Shown here piece after piece: positions 41,442-49,398 of a stretch of 64,000 nucleotides of DNA. The stretch's first letter is position 1; the number at the start of each line of letters is the position of its first letter. A model generated the notes under the pieces. It ran no database searches, was not told the origin of the DNA, and saw only the letters and a list, made by a program, of their open reading frames with translations. The DNA lies in assembly GCA_963922335.1 (NCBI GenBank), contig CAWUIB010000003.1, forward strand, positions 310,001 through 374,000, read 5' to 3'. Source of the stretch: CALBPI01 sp963922335. GTDB taxonomy: Bacteria; Pseudomonadota; Gammaproteobacteria; Steroidobacterales; Woeseiaceae. The position numbers and the translations under genes are program-made.

Positions 41442-42602
41442 ATGGCCGTACCTGGCATCAACATCAGTTGTTCGGCGGAGGCGGGCGTGCGGCCCGACAT
41501 TCGGATTGGTCGCCCGGTGCACGCATCCAAAGTGTTACACGGCCAAACGCCGGACCAGGTGCTCGAGTCGATACAGCGGTTGTATCGCGTCTGTGGCGTT
41601 GCTCAGACTGCGCTGGCGATGAATGTGCTTGAAACAGCGCGTGGTGGATCAATCGATCATGATGAAGCGGTCGTACATGGCGTGCTTGTGCGGTTTGAGA
41701 TGGCGCGCGAGCAACTTTGGCGCATGTTGTTCGACTGGGCACGAATCTGTGGTGTTGCTGCGGCGCGAGATGCGATTCGCTTCATGCAGAATCTCGTCCC
41801 TGAAGCGACGATCTGTGCCTATTCTGAGTCACCCTTCATTACGCGCTCGCCACCGAGGATCAAGCGGGCAGAGTTGGAGGATCTCCTCCGGCGTCTGGAC
41901 CGTGTGCTCGAAATGCATATCTTCGGTGCGACGCCGGAGTTCTTTCTGAGCCTGTCGGGCGTCGCTGCGCTCGAACGATTTGCCGAACAGCGGCGCGGCA
42001 TTGTCCCTGCAATGCTGTTGTTGCTGGCGCGTCGCGGGTGGCAGTCGAGTGCCGCGACCAATAGTGGGTTTCTGCCCGCATTGCCAGCCGATGCGCTTGA
42101 CGGTCGGTTGGTGAACGGTGTCGCGGATCGATTTGTCGAACGCCCGGACTGGCTCGGCTCGGCGTGCGAGACATCACCGTTCGAACGGCAGCGAAATTCC
42201 GAACTCGTCTGGGCGGTAATCTCTGCATACGGGCCTGGGCTCTATGCTCGGGTGGTAGCGGCAGCACGAGAACTGGCTGAGACATCAACCGTTATCCGCG
42301 AGTGTTTGGATGGCGGCGTTGTCGACGGCCTGTCCTGCGATGCGATGGGCGATGGCAAAGCGATTGCGCATATCGAAGCGGCGCGTGGACGTCTCGTGCA
42401 TCGAGTGGAGATCGATGACGCGGATCGCGTAATCGACTACCGAACCGTGGCGCCCACCGAGTGGAATTTCCATCCCCACGGTGTCGTCGCCGACGGGCTG
42501 ATGAATGCCGCCGAGGAAGATTGCGACGGCTTTGAGCAGCGGGCAAATCTGTTGGTCACTCTGCTAGATCCTTGCGTGGGCTATTCGCTGGAGGTGCAGT
42601 AA
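41442..42602 (+). CDS. hupK: HupK, degenerate large-subunit-like scaffold protein
   Basis: 386 residues, related to the hydrogenase large subunit but without a complete active site. The first motif is reduced to RVCGVAQT (one of two Cys left) and the last to DPCVGYSLEV (again only the first Cys). HupK/HoxV proteins are thought to be scaffolds that take the Fe(CN)2CO unit from HypCD and pass it to the real large subunit in aerobes. No cleavable tail is present. The last A of its stop TAA is the first base of the hypA ATG. Confidence 0.9.
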   Translation: MAVPGINISCSAEAGVRPDIRIGRPVHASKVLHGQTPDQVLESIQRLYRVCGVAQTALAMNVLETARGGSIDHDEAVVHGVLVRFEMAREQLWRMLFDWARICGVAAARDAIRFMQNLVPEATICAYSESPFITRSPPRIKRAELEDLLRRLDRVLEMHIFGATPEFFLSLSGVAALERFAEQRRGIVPAMLLLLARRGWQSSAATNSGFLPALPADALDGRLVNGVADRFVERPDWLGSACETSPFERQRNSELVWAVISAYGPGLYARVVAAARELAETSTVIRECLDGGVVDGLSCDAMGDGKAIAHIEAARGRLVHRVEIDDADRVIDYRTVAPTEWNFHPHGVVADGLMNAAEEDCDGFEQRANLLVTLLDPCVGYSLEVQ

Positions 42603-42943
42603 TGCACGAAATGGCGTTGTCCGAGAGTGTGTTGTCGATGATCGAGTCATCTGCTCGGCAGCAGGGATTTTCGCGCGTTATTGGCGTCCATCTTGCGGTG
42701 GGTCAACTCGCTGGCGTGGACATCGATGCGCTGCGCTTCAGCTTCGATGCAGTGACGCGAGGCACGCTCGCCAACGATGCGCAGCTAGAGATCTCTCCTG
42801 TACCGGGAGAAGCCTGGTGCATGCCTTGCGGCTGCACTGTTCAGTTACCCAGTCGTGTCGAACCTTGCCCGCGTTGCGGCAGCCATCAGCTGCAGGTAAC
42901 CGGTGGTGACGACATGCTACTCAAGTCTTTGGAGGTCGAGTGA
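42602..42943 (+). CDS. hypA: Hydrogenase nickel-insertion protein HypA
   Basis: 113 residues from ATG 42602. The N-terminal MHE binds nickel through His2 and the first amine. The zinc site is CMPCGC plus CPRCGSHQ (two CxxC motifs near residues 76 and 94). HypA works with HypB to put nickel into HupL. Its start shares a base with the hupK stop, and its own stop shares a base with the hypB start. Confidence 0.97.
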   Translation: MHEMALSESVLSMIESSARQQGFSRVIGVHLAVGQLAGVDIDALRFSFDAVTRGTLANDAQLEISPVPGEAWCMPCGCTVQLPSRVEPCPRCGSHQLQVTGGDDMLLKSLEVE

Positions 42944-43776
42944 TGTGTACCGTTTGTGGTTGTGATGGCGAGGATCAATCCATCGAGTCAGCGGAGTCCG
43001 AAACACACGAGCATGAGCATGGGCACTCCCACGATCACGCGCATACCCATGATGGTGTTGTGCACTACGGCCTTGGGCCCGCGCACGCGCACGCGCCCGG
43101 AATGTCGCAGGCGCGCATGGTCGAGGTCGAGCAGAACATTCTTTCCAAGAACAACGAATACGCGAGAAACAACCGTCAGTGGTTAGGTGAGCGCGGTGTG
43201 TTGGCGATTAACATGTTGTCGTCACCCGGCTCAGGCAAGACGACTTTGTTGACGCGCACCATTACGGATCTTGGTGCAAATACCTTGGTCAGCGTCATCG
43301 AAGGCGATCAGCAGACGGCGAACGATGCTGACCGTATCCGCGCGACCGGCGCACGAGCGATTCAGATCAATACCGGTAAGGGATGCCACCTTGATGGGCA
43401 TATGGTCGGCCACGCACTGGAGACGCTCTCGCCGGACACGGACAGCGTTCTGTTCATCGAAAATGTCGGCAATCTCGTTTGCCCCTCCGCGTTCGATCTG
43501 GGGGAGCGCTTCCGAGTGGTGATTCTCTCGGTGACCGAAGGCGAGGATAAGCCGCTGAAGTACCCCGACATGTTCGCGACCGCAGATCTGATGTTGTTGA
43601 ACAAGGCCGACTTGCTGCCGTATCTGGACTTCGATGTCGACGCCTGTATTGAGAATGCACGACGCATTAATCCGAATCTCGATGTGCTGCAGGTATCCGC
43701 GACAAAAGGTGATGGCATGCAGCGTTGGTACGACTGGATACAGGCGGCCAGAACGCTCGCGCGGGTGAGCGCCTGA
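42943..43776 (+). CDS. hypB: Hydrogenase nickel-incorporation GTPase HypB with His-rich tail
   Basis: 277 residues from ATG 42943; the GTG three bases earlier is unlikely because MCTVCGC is the family start. Residues about 19-60 are very His-rich (THEHEHGHSHDHAHTHDG and AHAHAPG), a likely nickel store. The GTPase domain has SSPGSGKTT, ENVGNLVCP and the guanine-specificity motif NKAD. HypB uses GTP to load nickel into HupL with HypA. Confidence 0.97.
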   Translation: MCTVCGCDGEDQSIESAESETHEHEHGHSHDHAHTHDGVVHYGLGPAHAHAPGMSQARMVEVEQNILSKNNEYARNNRQWLGERGVLAINMLSSPGSGKTTLLTRTITDLGANTLVSVIEGDQQTANDADRIRATGARAIQINTGKGCHLDGHMVGHALETLSPDTDSVLFIENVGNLVCPSAFDLGERFRVVILSVTEGEDKPLKYPDMFATADLMLLNKADLLPYLDFDVDACIENARRINPNLDVLQVSATKGDGMQRWYDWIQAARTLARVSA

Positions 43777-43777
43777 T

Positions 43778-44014
43778 ATGTGTCTTGCGGTTCCAGCACG
43801 TGTTGTTGATATCGATGCAGTTTCAGACGCTGCAACGATCGAACTCGGTGAAGTGCGAAAGGACGTCTCGCTTGCCTTGGTCGACGACGTTCGGATCGAC
43901 GATTTTGTTTTGATTCACGTGGGGTACGCGCTCAGCAAGACTTCCACGGAAGAGGCGGATCGGACACTCGCCCTGATGGAGGCTGCGGGAATCGTAGCGG
44001 AGGACAACCTGTGA
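43778..44014 (+). CDS. hypC: Hydrogenase maturation chaperone HypC
   Basis: 78 residues starting MCLAVPARVVDI with the essential Cys2, followed by VRKDVSLALVDDVRIDDFVL and HVGYALSKTSTEEA, a standard HypC. It carries the Fe(CN)2CO unit between HypD and the large subunit. It is the second HypC-family gene of the locus besides hupF. The stop overlaps the GTG start of hypD. Confidence 0.97.
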   Translation: MCLAVPARVVDIDAVSDAATIELGEVRKDVSLALVDDVRIDDFVLIHVGYALSKTSTEEADRTLALMEAAGIVAEDNL

Positions 44015-45159
44015 AGTATGTCGATGAATTTCGTCGTCAGGACGTTGCAAGCCGACTGCGTGATGCGATTGCCGAGGCTGCCGACACCGATCGCCAGTAT
44101 CGATTGATGGAATTTTGCGGCGGTCACACGCATGCGATCTTCCGTTACGGCGTTCAGGATCTCATGCCGGATAACGTCAGTTTTGTGCACGGTCCGGGTT
44201 GTCCGGTTTGCGTCCTTCCCATGGGAAGAATCGACAACGCAATCAAGCTTGCGGTCGAAGACGAGGTGATCCTTTGCATCTACGGTGATTTGCTGCGAGT
44301 CCCCGGAAGCGGGCGAACCAGTCTCATGAAAGTGAAGGCGTCGGGCGGTGACGTTCGTATGGTGTACTCCACCCAGGATGCGCTGCAGATCGCCCGGGAT
44401 AACCCGACGCGCGAGGTGGTGTTTTTCGCCATCGGATTCGAGACCACCACACCGGCGACGGCAGTCGCACTACAACAGGCAAGACGGGAGCGCTTGGAGA
44501 ACTTCAGCGTCTTCTGTAACCACGTACTGACACCGGCAGCGATTCAGAACATTCTCGAGTCCCCCGAGGTACGTCGCATCGGGTCGGTGCAGATCGATGG
44601 ATTCTTCGGACCATCGCACGTCAGTTCGATCATCGGAAGCCAGCCCTACGAGTTTTTCGCTCGCGAGTATCAAAAGCCGGTAGTGATTGCCGGTTTTGAG
44701 CCACTGGACGTGATGCAAGCGGCACTGATGTTGATCAGTCAGCTCAATGACGGCCGTTTCGAAGTTGAGAATCAATACATCCGAGTGGTCACTCGTGAGG
44801 GCAATCAAAAAGCACAGAAATTGGTTGGAGAGACCTTCGACTTGCGGCGTGAGTTCGAATGGCGTGGTTTGGGTCTGGTGCCCTACAGTGCGCTCTCCAT
44901 AAAACCGGAGTTCGCGACCTGGGATGCAGAGACACGCTTTGATGTTCCACCGATTGCTGCGAGCGACGTCAAAGGTTGCGAGTGCCCATCCATCCTGCGC
45001 GGTGCGGCGAGACCAACCGACTGCAAACTCTTTGATGTTGTCTGTACTCCCGAGAATCCGATGGGTTCCTGCATGGTGTCTTCGGAAGGTGCGTGCGCCG
45101 CTTACTACAGCTACGGACGATTCCGTCAAGACGCCCCGAAACCGGAGGTGGCCGCATGA
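44011..45159 (+). CDS. hypD: Hydrogenase Fe-ligand assembly protein HypD
   Basis: 382 residues from GTG 44011. The redox and iron-binding cysteines are in MEFCGGHTHAIFRYG and GPGCPVCVLP. The four-Cys cluster site is spread through CECPSILRG, CKLFDVVC, GSCMVSSEGACAAYY. HypD holds the [4Fe-4S] cluster and builds Fe(CN)2CO with HypC and HypE. It overlaps hypC and hypE by 4 bases. Confidence 0.97.
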   Translation: MKYVDEFRRQDVASRLRDAIAEAADTDRQYRLMEFCGGHTHAIFRYGVQDLMPDNVSFVHGPGCPVCVLPMGRIDNAIKLAVEDEVILCIYGDLLRVPGSGRTSLMKVKASGGDVRMVYSTQDALQIARDNPTREVVFFAIGFETTTPATAVALQQARRERLENFSVFCNHVLTPAAIQNILESPEVRRIGSVQIDGFFGPSHVSSIIGSQPYEFFAREYQKPVVIAGFEPLDVMQAALMLISQLNDGRFEVENQYIRVVTREGNQKAQKLVGETFDLRREFEWRGLGLVPYSALSIKPEFATWDAETRFDVPPIAASDVKGCECPSILRGAARPTDCKLFDVVCTPENPMGSCMVSSEGACAAYYSYGRFRQDAPKPEVAA

Positions 45160-46205
45160 GCGCAGCAGTTCGGCGATTCCCCGTGCGACTCGATATGCGA
45201 CGTGGCTTCATCGACATGAGTCATGGTGGCGGCGGGCGCGCAATGGCACAGCTGATCGATGAGCTGTTTCTGAAGTACTTCGATAATCCGTACCTGAGAC
45301 AGGGTAACGATCAAGCGACGTTCGCTGTTGAAGCAGGCCGGATGGTCATGAGCGTTGATGGGCATGTCATCTCCCCCCTGTTCTTTCCCGGTGGCAATAT
45401 AGGTTCACTTGCGGTGCACGGCACCGTCAATGATGTGGCGATGTCCGGGGCAAAACCGTTGCATCTTTCCGCTGGCTTCATTATCGAAGAGGGGTTCCCG
45501 CTCTCCGATCTTGAGCGCATCGTGAAGAGTATGGCCGAAGCTGCGCGGGACGCAGACGTCACCATCGTCGCTGGCGATACCAAGGTCGTCGAAAGAGGCA
45601 ACGGCGATGGGGTGTTCATCACAACCACCGGTGTTGGTGTCATTCCGCACGGGATCGAGATTTCTGGTGATCGCGCTGCGCCGGGCGATCGCGTGATCGT
45701 GAGCGGCACGCTCGGGGATCACGGAGTGACGATCATGTCGAGCCGTGAGAATCTGACCTTTGATACGTCGATCACTTCCGATTCAGCTTCGTTACACGGG
45801 TTGGTTGCAGCACTAATTCACGCAGTACCCGATGTTCATTGTCTGAGGGATCCCACACGAGGCGGATTGGCTACGGCACTGAACGAAATCGCGTTGCAGT
45901 CTGGTGTGGGCATGTCCCTCACCGAGACGGCGATCCCAATCCGACCCGCTGTTAACGCCGCCTGTGAGTTACTCGGTCTGGACCCGCTCTACATCGCCAA
46001 CGAAGGCAAACTCGTGTGCGTGTGCCCGGAAGAACATGCCGAAGCGGCACTCAGCGCGCTGCGTGCCCATCCGCTGGGTGAGCACGCTGCCATCATCGGC
46101 GAGGTCACCAAAGACCCCAACAGTCTTGTGCAAATGAAAACAGACTTTGGCGGGAGTCGCGTGCTCGACTGGCTGTCAGGTGAGCAGCTCCCAAGGATTT
46201 GTTGA
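45156..46205 (+). CDS. hypE: Hydrogenase cyanide-forming protein HypE
   Basis: 349 residues from ATG 45156. It is an AIR-synthase-like ATPase (DMSHGGGGRAMAQLIDELF; LRDPTRGGLATALNEIA; IANEGKLVCVC). The C-terminus is PRIC: the last Cys receives the carbamoyl group from HypF and is dehydrated to thiocyanate, the source of CN ligands. Overlaps hypD by 4 bases; hypX follows one base after its stop. Confidence 0.97.
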   Translation: MSAAVRRFPVRLDMRRGFIDMSHGGGGRAMAQLIDELFLKYFDNPYLRQGNDQATFAVEAGRMVMSVDGHVISPLFFPGGNIGSLAVHGTVNDVAMSGAKPLHLSAGFIIEEGFPLSDLERIVKSMAEAARDADVTIVAGDTKVVERGNGDGVFITTTGVGVIPHGIEISGDRAAPGDRVIVSGTLGDHGVTIMSSRENLTFDTSITSDSASLHGLVAALIHAVPDVHCLRDPTRGGLATALNEIALQSGVGMSLTETAIPIRPAVNAACELLGLDPLYIANEGKLVCVCPEEHAEAALSALRAHPLGEHAAIIGEVTKDPNSLVQMKTDFGGSRVLDWLSGEQLPRIC

Positions 46206-46206
46206 T

Positions 46207-47910
46207 ATGCGTATTCTGCTGCTTTGCCATTCGTTCAACAGTCTTTCGCAGCGTGTGTTTGTTGCGTTGGATGAGCGTGGTCATGAAGTCAGCGTTGAAT
46301 ACGATATCAATGACGCCAACACCGCAGACGCCGTGTTGCGCTTTCAGCCCGATCTGATCGTTGCACCATTCCTGAAGCGAAAGATTCCGGCGAGTGTGTG
46401 GTCTGTCGTACCGTGCTTCATCGTGCATCCGGGTGTGGTTGGTGACCGCGGCCCCTCCGCGCTCGACTGGGCCATAGTGGACAATCGAGACGAGTGGGGT
46501 GTGACGGTCCTGCAGGCGAATGAGGAGTTTGATGCCGGGACGGTTTGGGCGAGCCGACGGTTCCCGCTGCGGGCGGCGCGGAAAGCGAGCATCTATCGCA
46601 GCGAGGTCACTCGGCACGCGGTCGATGCGGTGGTTGAGGCTGTAGGCAGGTACCAGTCCGGGCAATCCGCACCACCGCCGCAATCCGTTGAGCCTGGTAT
46701 CGGATGGCGTGCGTTGATACGACAAAGTGATCGAAACATCGACTGGCACGGTGACGATACCCAGTCGATTCTGCGGAAAATTCGATCTGCAGATGGATTC
46801 CCTGGCGTTTCGTGCGAGCTTGGTGGCCGCGAGGTTCGTGTATTCGATGCACGCGAGGCGCCCGGACACCGGGGTGCCCCTGGCAAGTTGCTTGCGATAT
46901 CCGGACCTGCTGTGCTCGTTGGTACCCGAGACAATGCCGTGTGGATCGGTCATGCACTCGATCGTGCATCGACGCACCGCTTCAAGTTGCCGGCTTCATT
47001 GGTGTTGAGCCACGCCTGCGAAGCGCTGCCGCGAATCCCACCGGATTCCAGAGATGGTTACACCGAGATTCGTACACGGACTCGTGATGAGGTCGTCTAT
47101 CTGCACTTTGAGTTCTACAACGGTGCGATGAGCGCGGGACAGTGTGCTCGATTGCTCTCCGCCTTTATTTCCGCACGCGAGACCAAGCCGAGGGTGATCG
47201 TACTTGCCGGTGGTTCCGACTTTTGGTCGAACGGCATGCACCTGAATCTGATTGAGGCGAGTGATCAGCCTGCCGACGCGTCCTGGGCGAATATCAATGC
47301 GATCAACGATCTCTCACACGAGATCATCACGACCACCGATTGCTTAACGGTAGCCGCATTGAACGGTAATGCAGGCGCTGGTGGCGTTTTCCTCGCGCGG
47401 GCTGCGGATCAGGTTTGGGCCCATGCAGATACTGTTCTGAATCCGCATTACAAGGATATGGGCAGTCTCTATGGCTCTGAATACTGGACCTACCTGTTGC
47501 CGCGTAGTTGTGGAAAAGAACGCGCGCGCCGTGTGATCGACGCGCGTTTGCCGATTGGCGCAGGCGATGCGCTTTCGCTCGGACTTGTCGATGACATGAT
47601 CGCCGATAGCCGAAGCGAATTCCCGGCAGCGATGCTGCAGCACGCGCAGACGCTTGCGACGGACGATGCGTTTAACAGTTTGCTGGAACGCAAGCATGCA
47701 GCACGTCTCGCGGACGAGGCGACGAAACCGCTCGCGGACTATCGACGGGAAGAGCTCGAGCGCATGCGCGAGAATTTCTACGGCTTTGATCCGAGTTATC
47801 ACATCGCTCGCTATAACTTCGTCCACAAGGTGCCGCGCTCCCATACTCCGCTGACGTTGGCACGCCATCGTTCGATTGTGGCGAGAGAAGACTCAAGGCA
47901 AGCTTCATGA
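46207..47910 (+). CDS. hypX: HypX, CO-ligand synthesis protein
   Basis: 567 residues. The N-terminal half is a formyl-transferase fold (MRILLLCHSFNSLSQRVFVA; FIVHPGVVGDRGPSALDWAI). The C-terminal half (from about 310) is an enoyl-CoA hydratase/crotonase-like domain (VIVLAGGSDFWSNGMHLNLI; AALNGNAGAGGVFLARAADQ). In aerobic hydrogen oxidisers HypX makes the CO ligand from the formyl group of N10-formyl-tetrahydrofolate by way of formyl-CoA, which lets hydrogenase mature in air. Its stop overlaps the hoxA start. Confidence 0.96.
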   Translation: MRILLLCHSFNSLSQRVFVALDERGHEVSVEYDINDANTADAVLRFQPDLIVAPFLKRKIPASVWSVVPCFIVHPGVVGDRGPSALDWAIVDNRDEWGVTVLQANEEFDAGTVWASRRFPLRAARKASIYRSEVTRHAVDAVVEAVGRYQSGQSAPPPQSVEPGIGWRALIRQSDRNIDWHGDDTQSILRKIRSADGFPGVSCELGGREVRVFDAREAPGHRGAPGKLLAISGPAVLVGTRDNAVWIGHALDRASTHRFKLPASLVLSHACEALPRIPPDSRDGYTEIRTRTRDEVVYLHFEFYNGAMSAGQCARLLSAFISARETKPRVIVLAGGSDFWSNGMHLNLIEASDQPADASWANINAINDLSHEIITTTDCLTVAALNGNAGAGGVFLARAADQVWAHADTVLNPHYKDMGSLYGSEYWTYLLPRSCGKERARRVIDARLPIGAGDALSLGLVDDMIADSRSEFPAAMLQHAQTLATDDAFNSLLERKHAARLADEATKPLADYRREELERMRENFYGFDPSYHIARYNFVHKVPRSHTPLTLARHRSIVAREDSRQAS

Positions 47911-49391
47911 GCTCGATGCCAACACTGCTTGTGGCCAGCGATGACGGCGCAGCGCGCGCGTCGCTTCAGGATCTATTGAGCGATGAGTTCGACGTCAAGG
48001 TGGCTTCCAGTCTGGACGAGGCGCAGACCATACTGAAGTCGGAGTGGGTCCAGATCATTCTCTGTGATCAACGCATGCCCGAGCAAAGTGGCATTGAGTT
48101 TCTGGAGTCGGTGCGGGTGCTTTGGCCTGAAGTGATCCGTATGGTCGTTGCGGTGAATCCGGATCATGACGAGGTGCTCTCGGCAATCAATGGCGCTGGT
48201 ATCTATCAACTCGTTACCAAGCCCTGGGATGAAACCGAACTACGTCTTTCTCTGAACAATGCGGCAGAGCTTTTCCGTCTGAATCGAAAAAACGAATTGC
48301 TGTCGCTTGAGTTGAAATCCGTTCCCAAGCGTACGGCGGAGGCTTCGACACAACGCCGAGACCAACACCACCGCGAGCATCACGTTGACGATGGCATTGT
48401 GCGCTCCCAAGAGAGCCCAATGAACGCTATTTGCGACAAGCTGAAACAGGTAGCGCCATTTGATATTTCGGTACTCCTGACCGGCGAATCCGGCACTGGG
48501 AAAGAGCTCGCAGCACGTGCGCTGCATCAAAATAGCCTGCGGTGGGAAAAGCCGTTCGTGGTTGAGAACTGTGGTGCACTGCCCGACGAGCTCCTTGAGA
48601 GTGAGTTGTTCGGCTACAAGCGTGGTGCATTCACAGGTGCAATCGGAGATCGCGCGGGGCTGTTTGAGCGTGCCAACGGTGGCACGGTTTTTCTGGATGA
48701 GGTCGGAGAGATTTCTCCTGCCTTTCAGGTCAAGTTGCTACGCGTTTTGCAGGACGGTGAAGTTCGACCGCTCGGTTCCGGTCAGACGCGTCGCGTCGAT
48801 GTGCGTGTCATTGCTGCAACCAATCGTGATCTGGAGGCGGATGTTGCCGCGGGTCGATTCCGTGAAGACCTTTACTATAGATTGGCGGCGGTGACGGTCC
48901 TTCTCCCACCGGTTCGGGAGCGTTTGATTGATCTGCCGATGTTGTCTCAAGCGCTACTGGCACAGGCCAGCCGACGCTTCGGAAAACCTGCTGAGCGATT
49001 CACAAAGGAAACACTGGCCTGCATGGCGGACTACCCATGGCCGGGAAACGTTAGAGAGCTGCGTAACGAGATCGAGCGAATGCTGGTGGAGAGCGATGAC
49101 TCCGTGCTGGGCGCCGAACTGTTGTCACCTCGAGTCCTTGCGGCCAACCCCGAAGTCGATGATTCGGATATCGCGATGATCAACAGGCCTGATCTGTCGC
49201 TGAAGGCGAGGGTCGAGATCGTCGAAGCGAGTATCCTCAAAGAGAGCCTCGTGCGGCACGGTTGGAATAAGACACAAACTGCTCGTGAGCTTGGCCTTTC
49301 TCGTGTTGGTCTGCGCAGCAAGCTGGAGCGCTACGGGCTTGGAAAGTTCGAGGCGTTGCATGCGATGACCGCCAAGGGCGCAACTGGCTAA
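47907..49391 (+). CDS. hoxA: NtrC-type hydrogenase regulator HoxA/HupR
   Basis: 494 residues. Receiver domain (1-120): acidic pair Asp12-Asp13, phospho-acceptor Asp54 in ILCDQRMP and Lys in LVTKPWDE, all intact. Linker with a charged HHREHHVDD stretch. AAA+ domain (about 165-395): Walker A GESGTGKE (193-200), sigma-54-contact loop GAFTGA (240-245), and VFLDEVGEI. C-terminal Fis-type helix-turn-helix (NKTQTARELGLSRVGLRSKL). It should activate the sigma-54 promoter before hupS. No HoxJ/HupT kinase or HoxBC/HupUV sensor is encoded nearby. It is unusual in lying between hypX and hypF, in the operon it may itself regulate. Confidence 0.95.
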   Translation: MSSMPTLLVASDDGAARASLQDLLSDEFDVKVASSLDEAQTILKSEWVQIILCDQRMPEQSGIEFLESVRVLWPEVIRMVVAVNPDHDEVLSAINGAGIYQLVTKPWDETELRLSLNNAAELFRLNRKNELLSLELKSVPKRTAEASTQRRDQHHREHHVDDGIVRSQESPMNAICDKLKQVAPFDISVLLTGESGTGKELAARALHQNSLRWEKPFVVENCGALPDELLESELFGYKRGAFTGAIGDRAGLFERANGGTVFLDEVGEISPAFQVKLLRVLQDGEVRPLGSGQTRRVDVRVIAATNRDLEADVAAGRFREDLYYRLAAVTVLLPPVRERLIDLPMLSQALLAQASRRFGKPAERFTKETLACMADYPWPGNVRELRNEIERMLVESDDSVLGAELLSPRVLAANPEVDDSDIAMINRPDLSLKARVEIVEASILKESLVRHGWNKTQTARELGLSRVGLRSKLERYGLGKFEALHAMTAKGATG

Positions 49392-49398
49392 TCTCTTT

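Noticed and set aside
39073..44014. Two HypC-like genes taken as a duplication or assembly error
   Set aside because: HupF (39073) has a longer C-terminal tail and lies in the hupDFGHIJK order. HypC (43778) lies in hypABCDE. Both are normal in aerobic hup clusters.
46105..46977. Reverse-strand open frame of 290 codons overlapping hypX
   Set aside because: Shadow of hypE/hypX. hypX is clearly coding with both of its domains.
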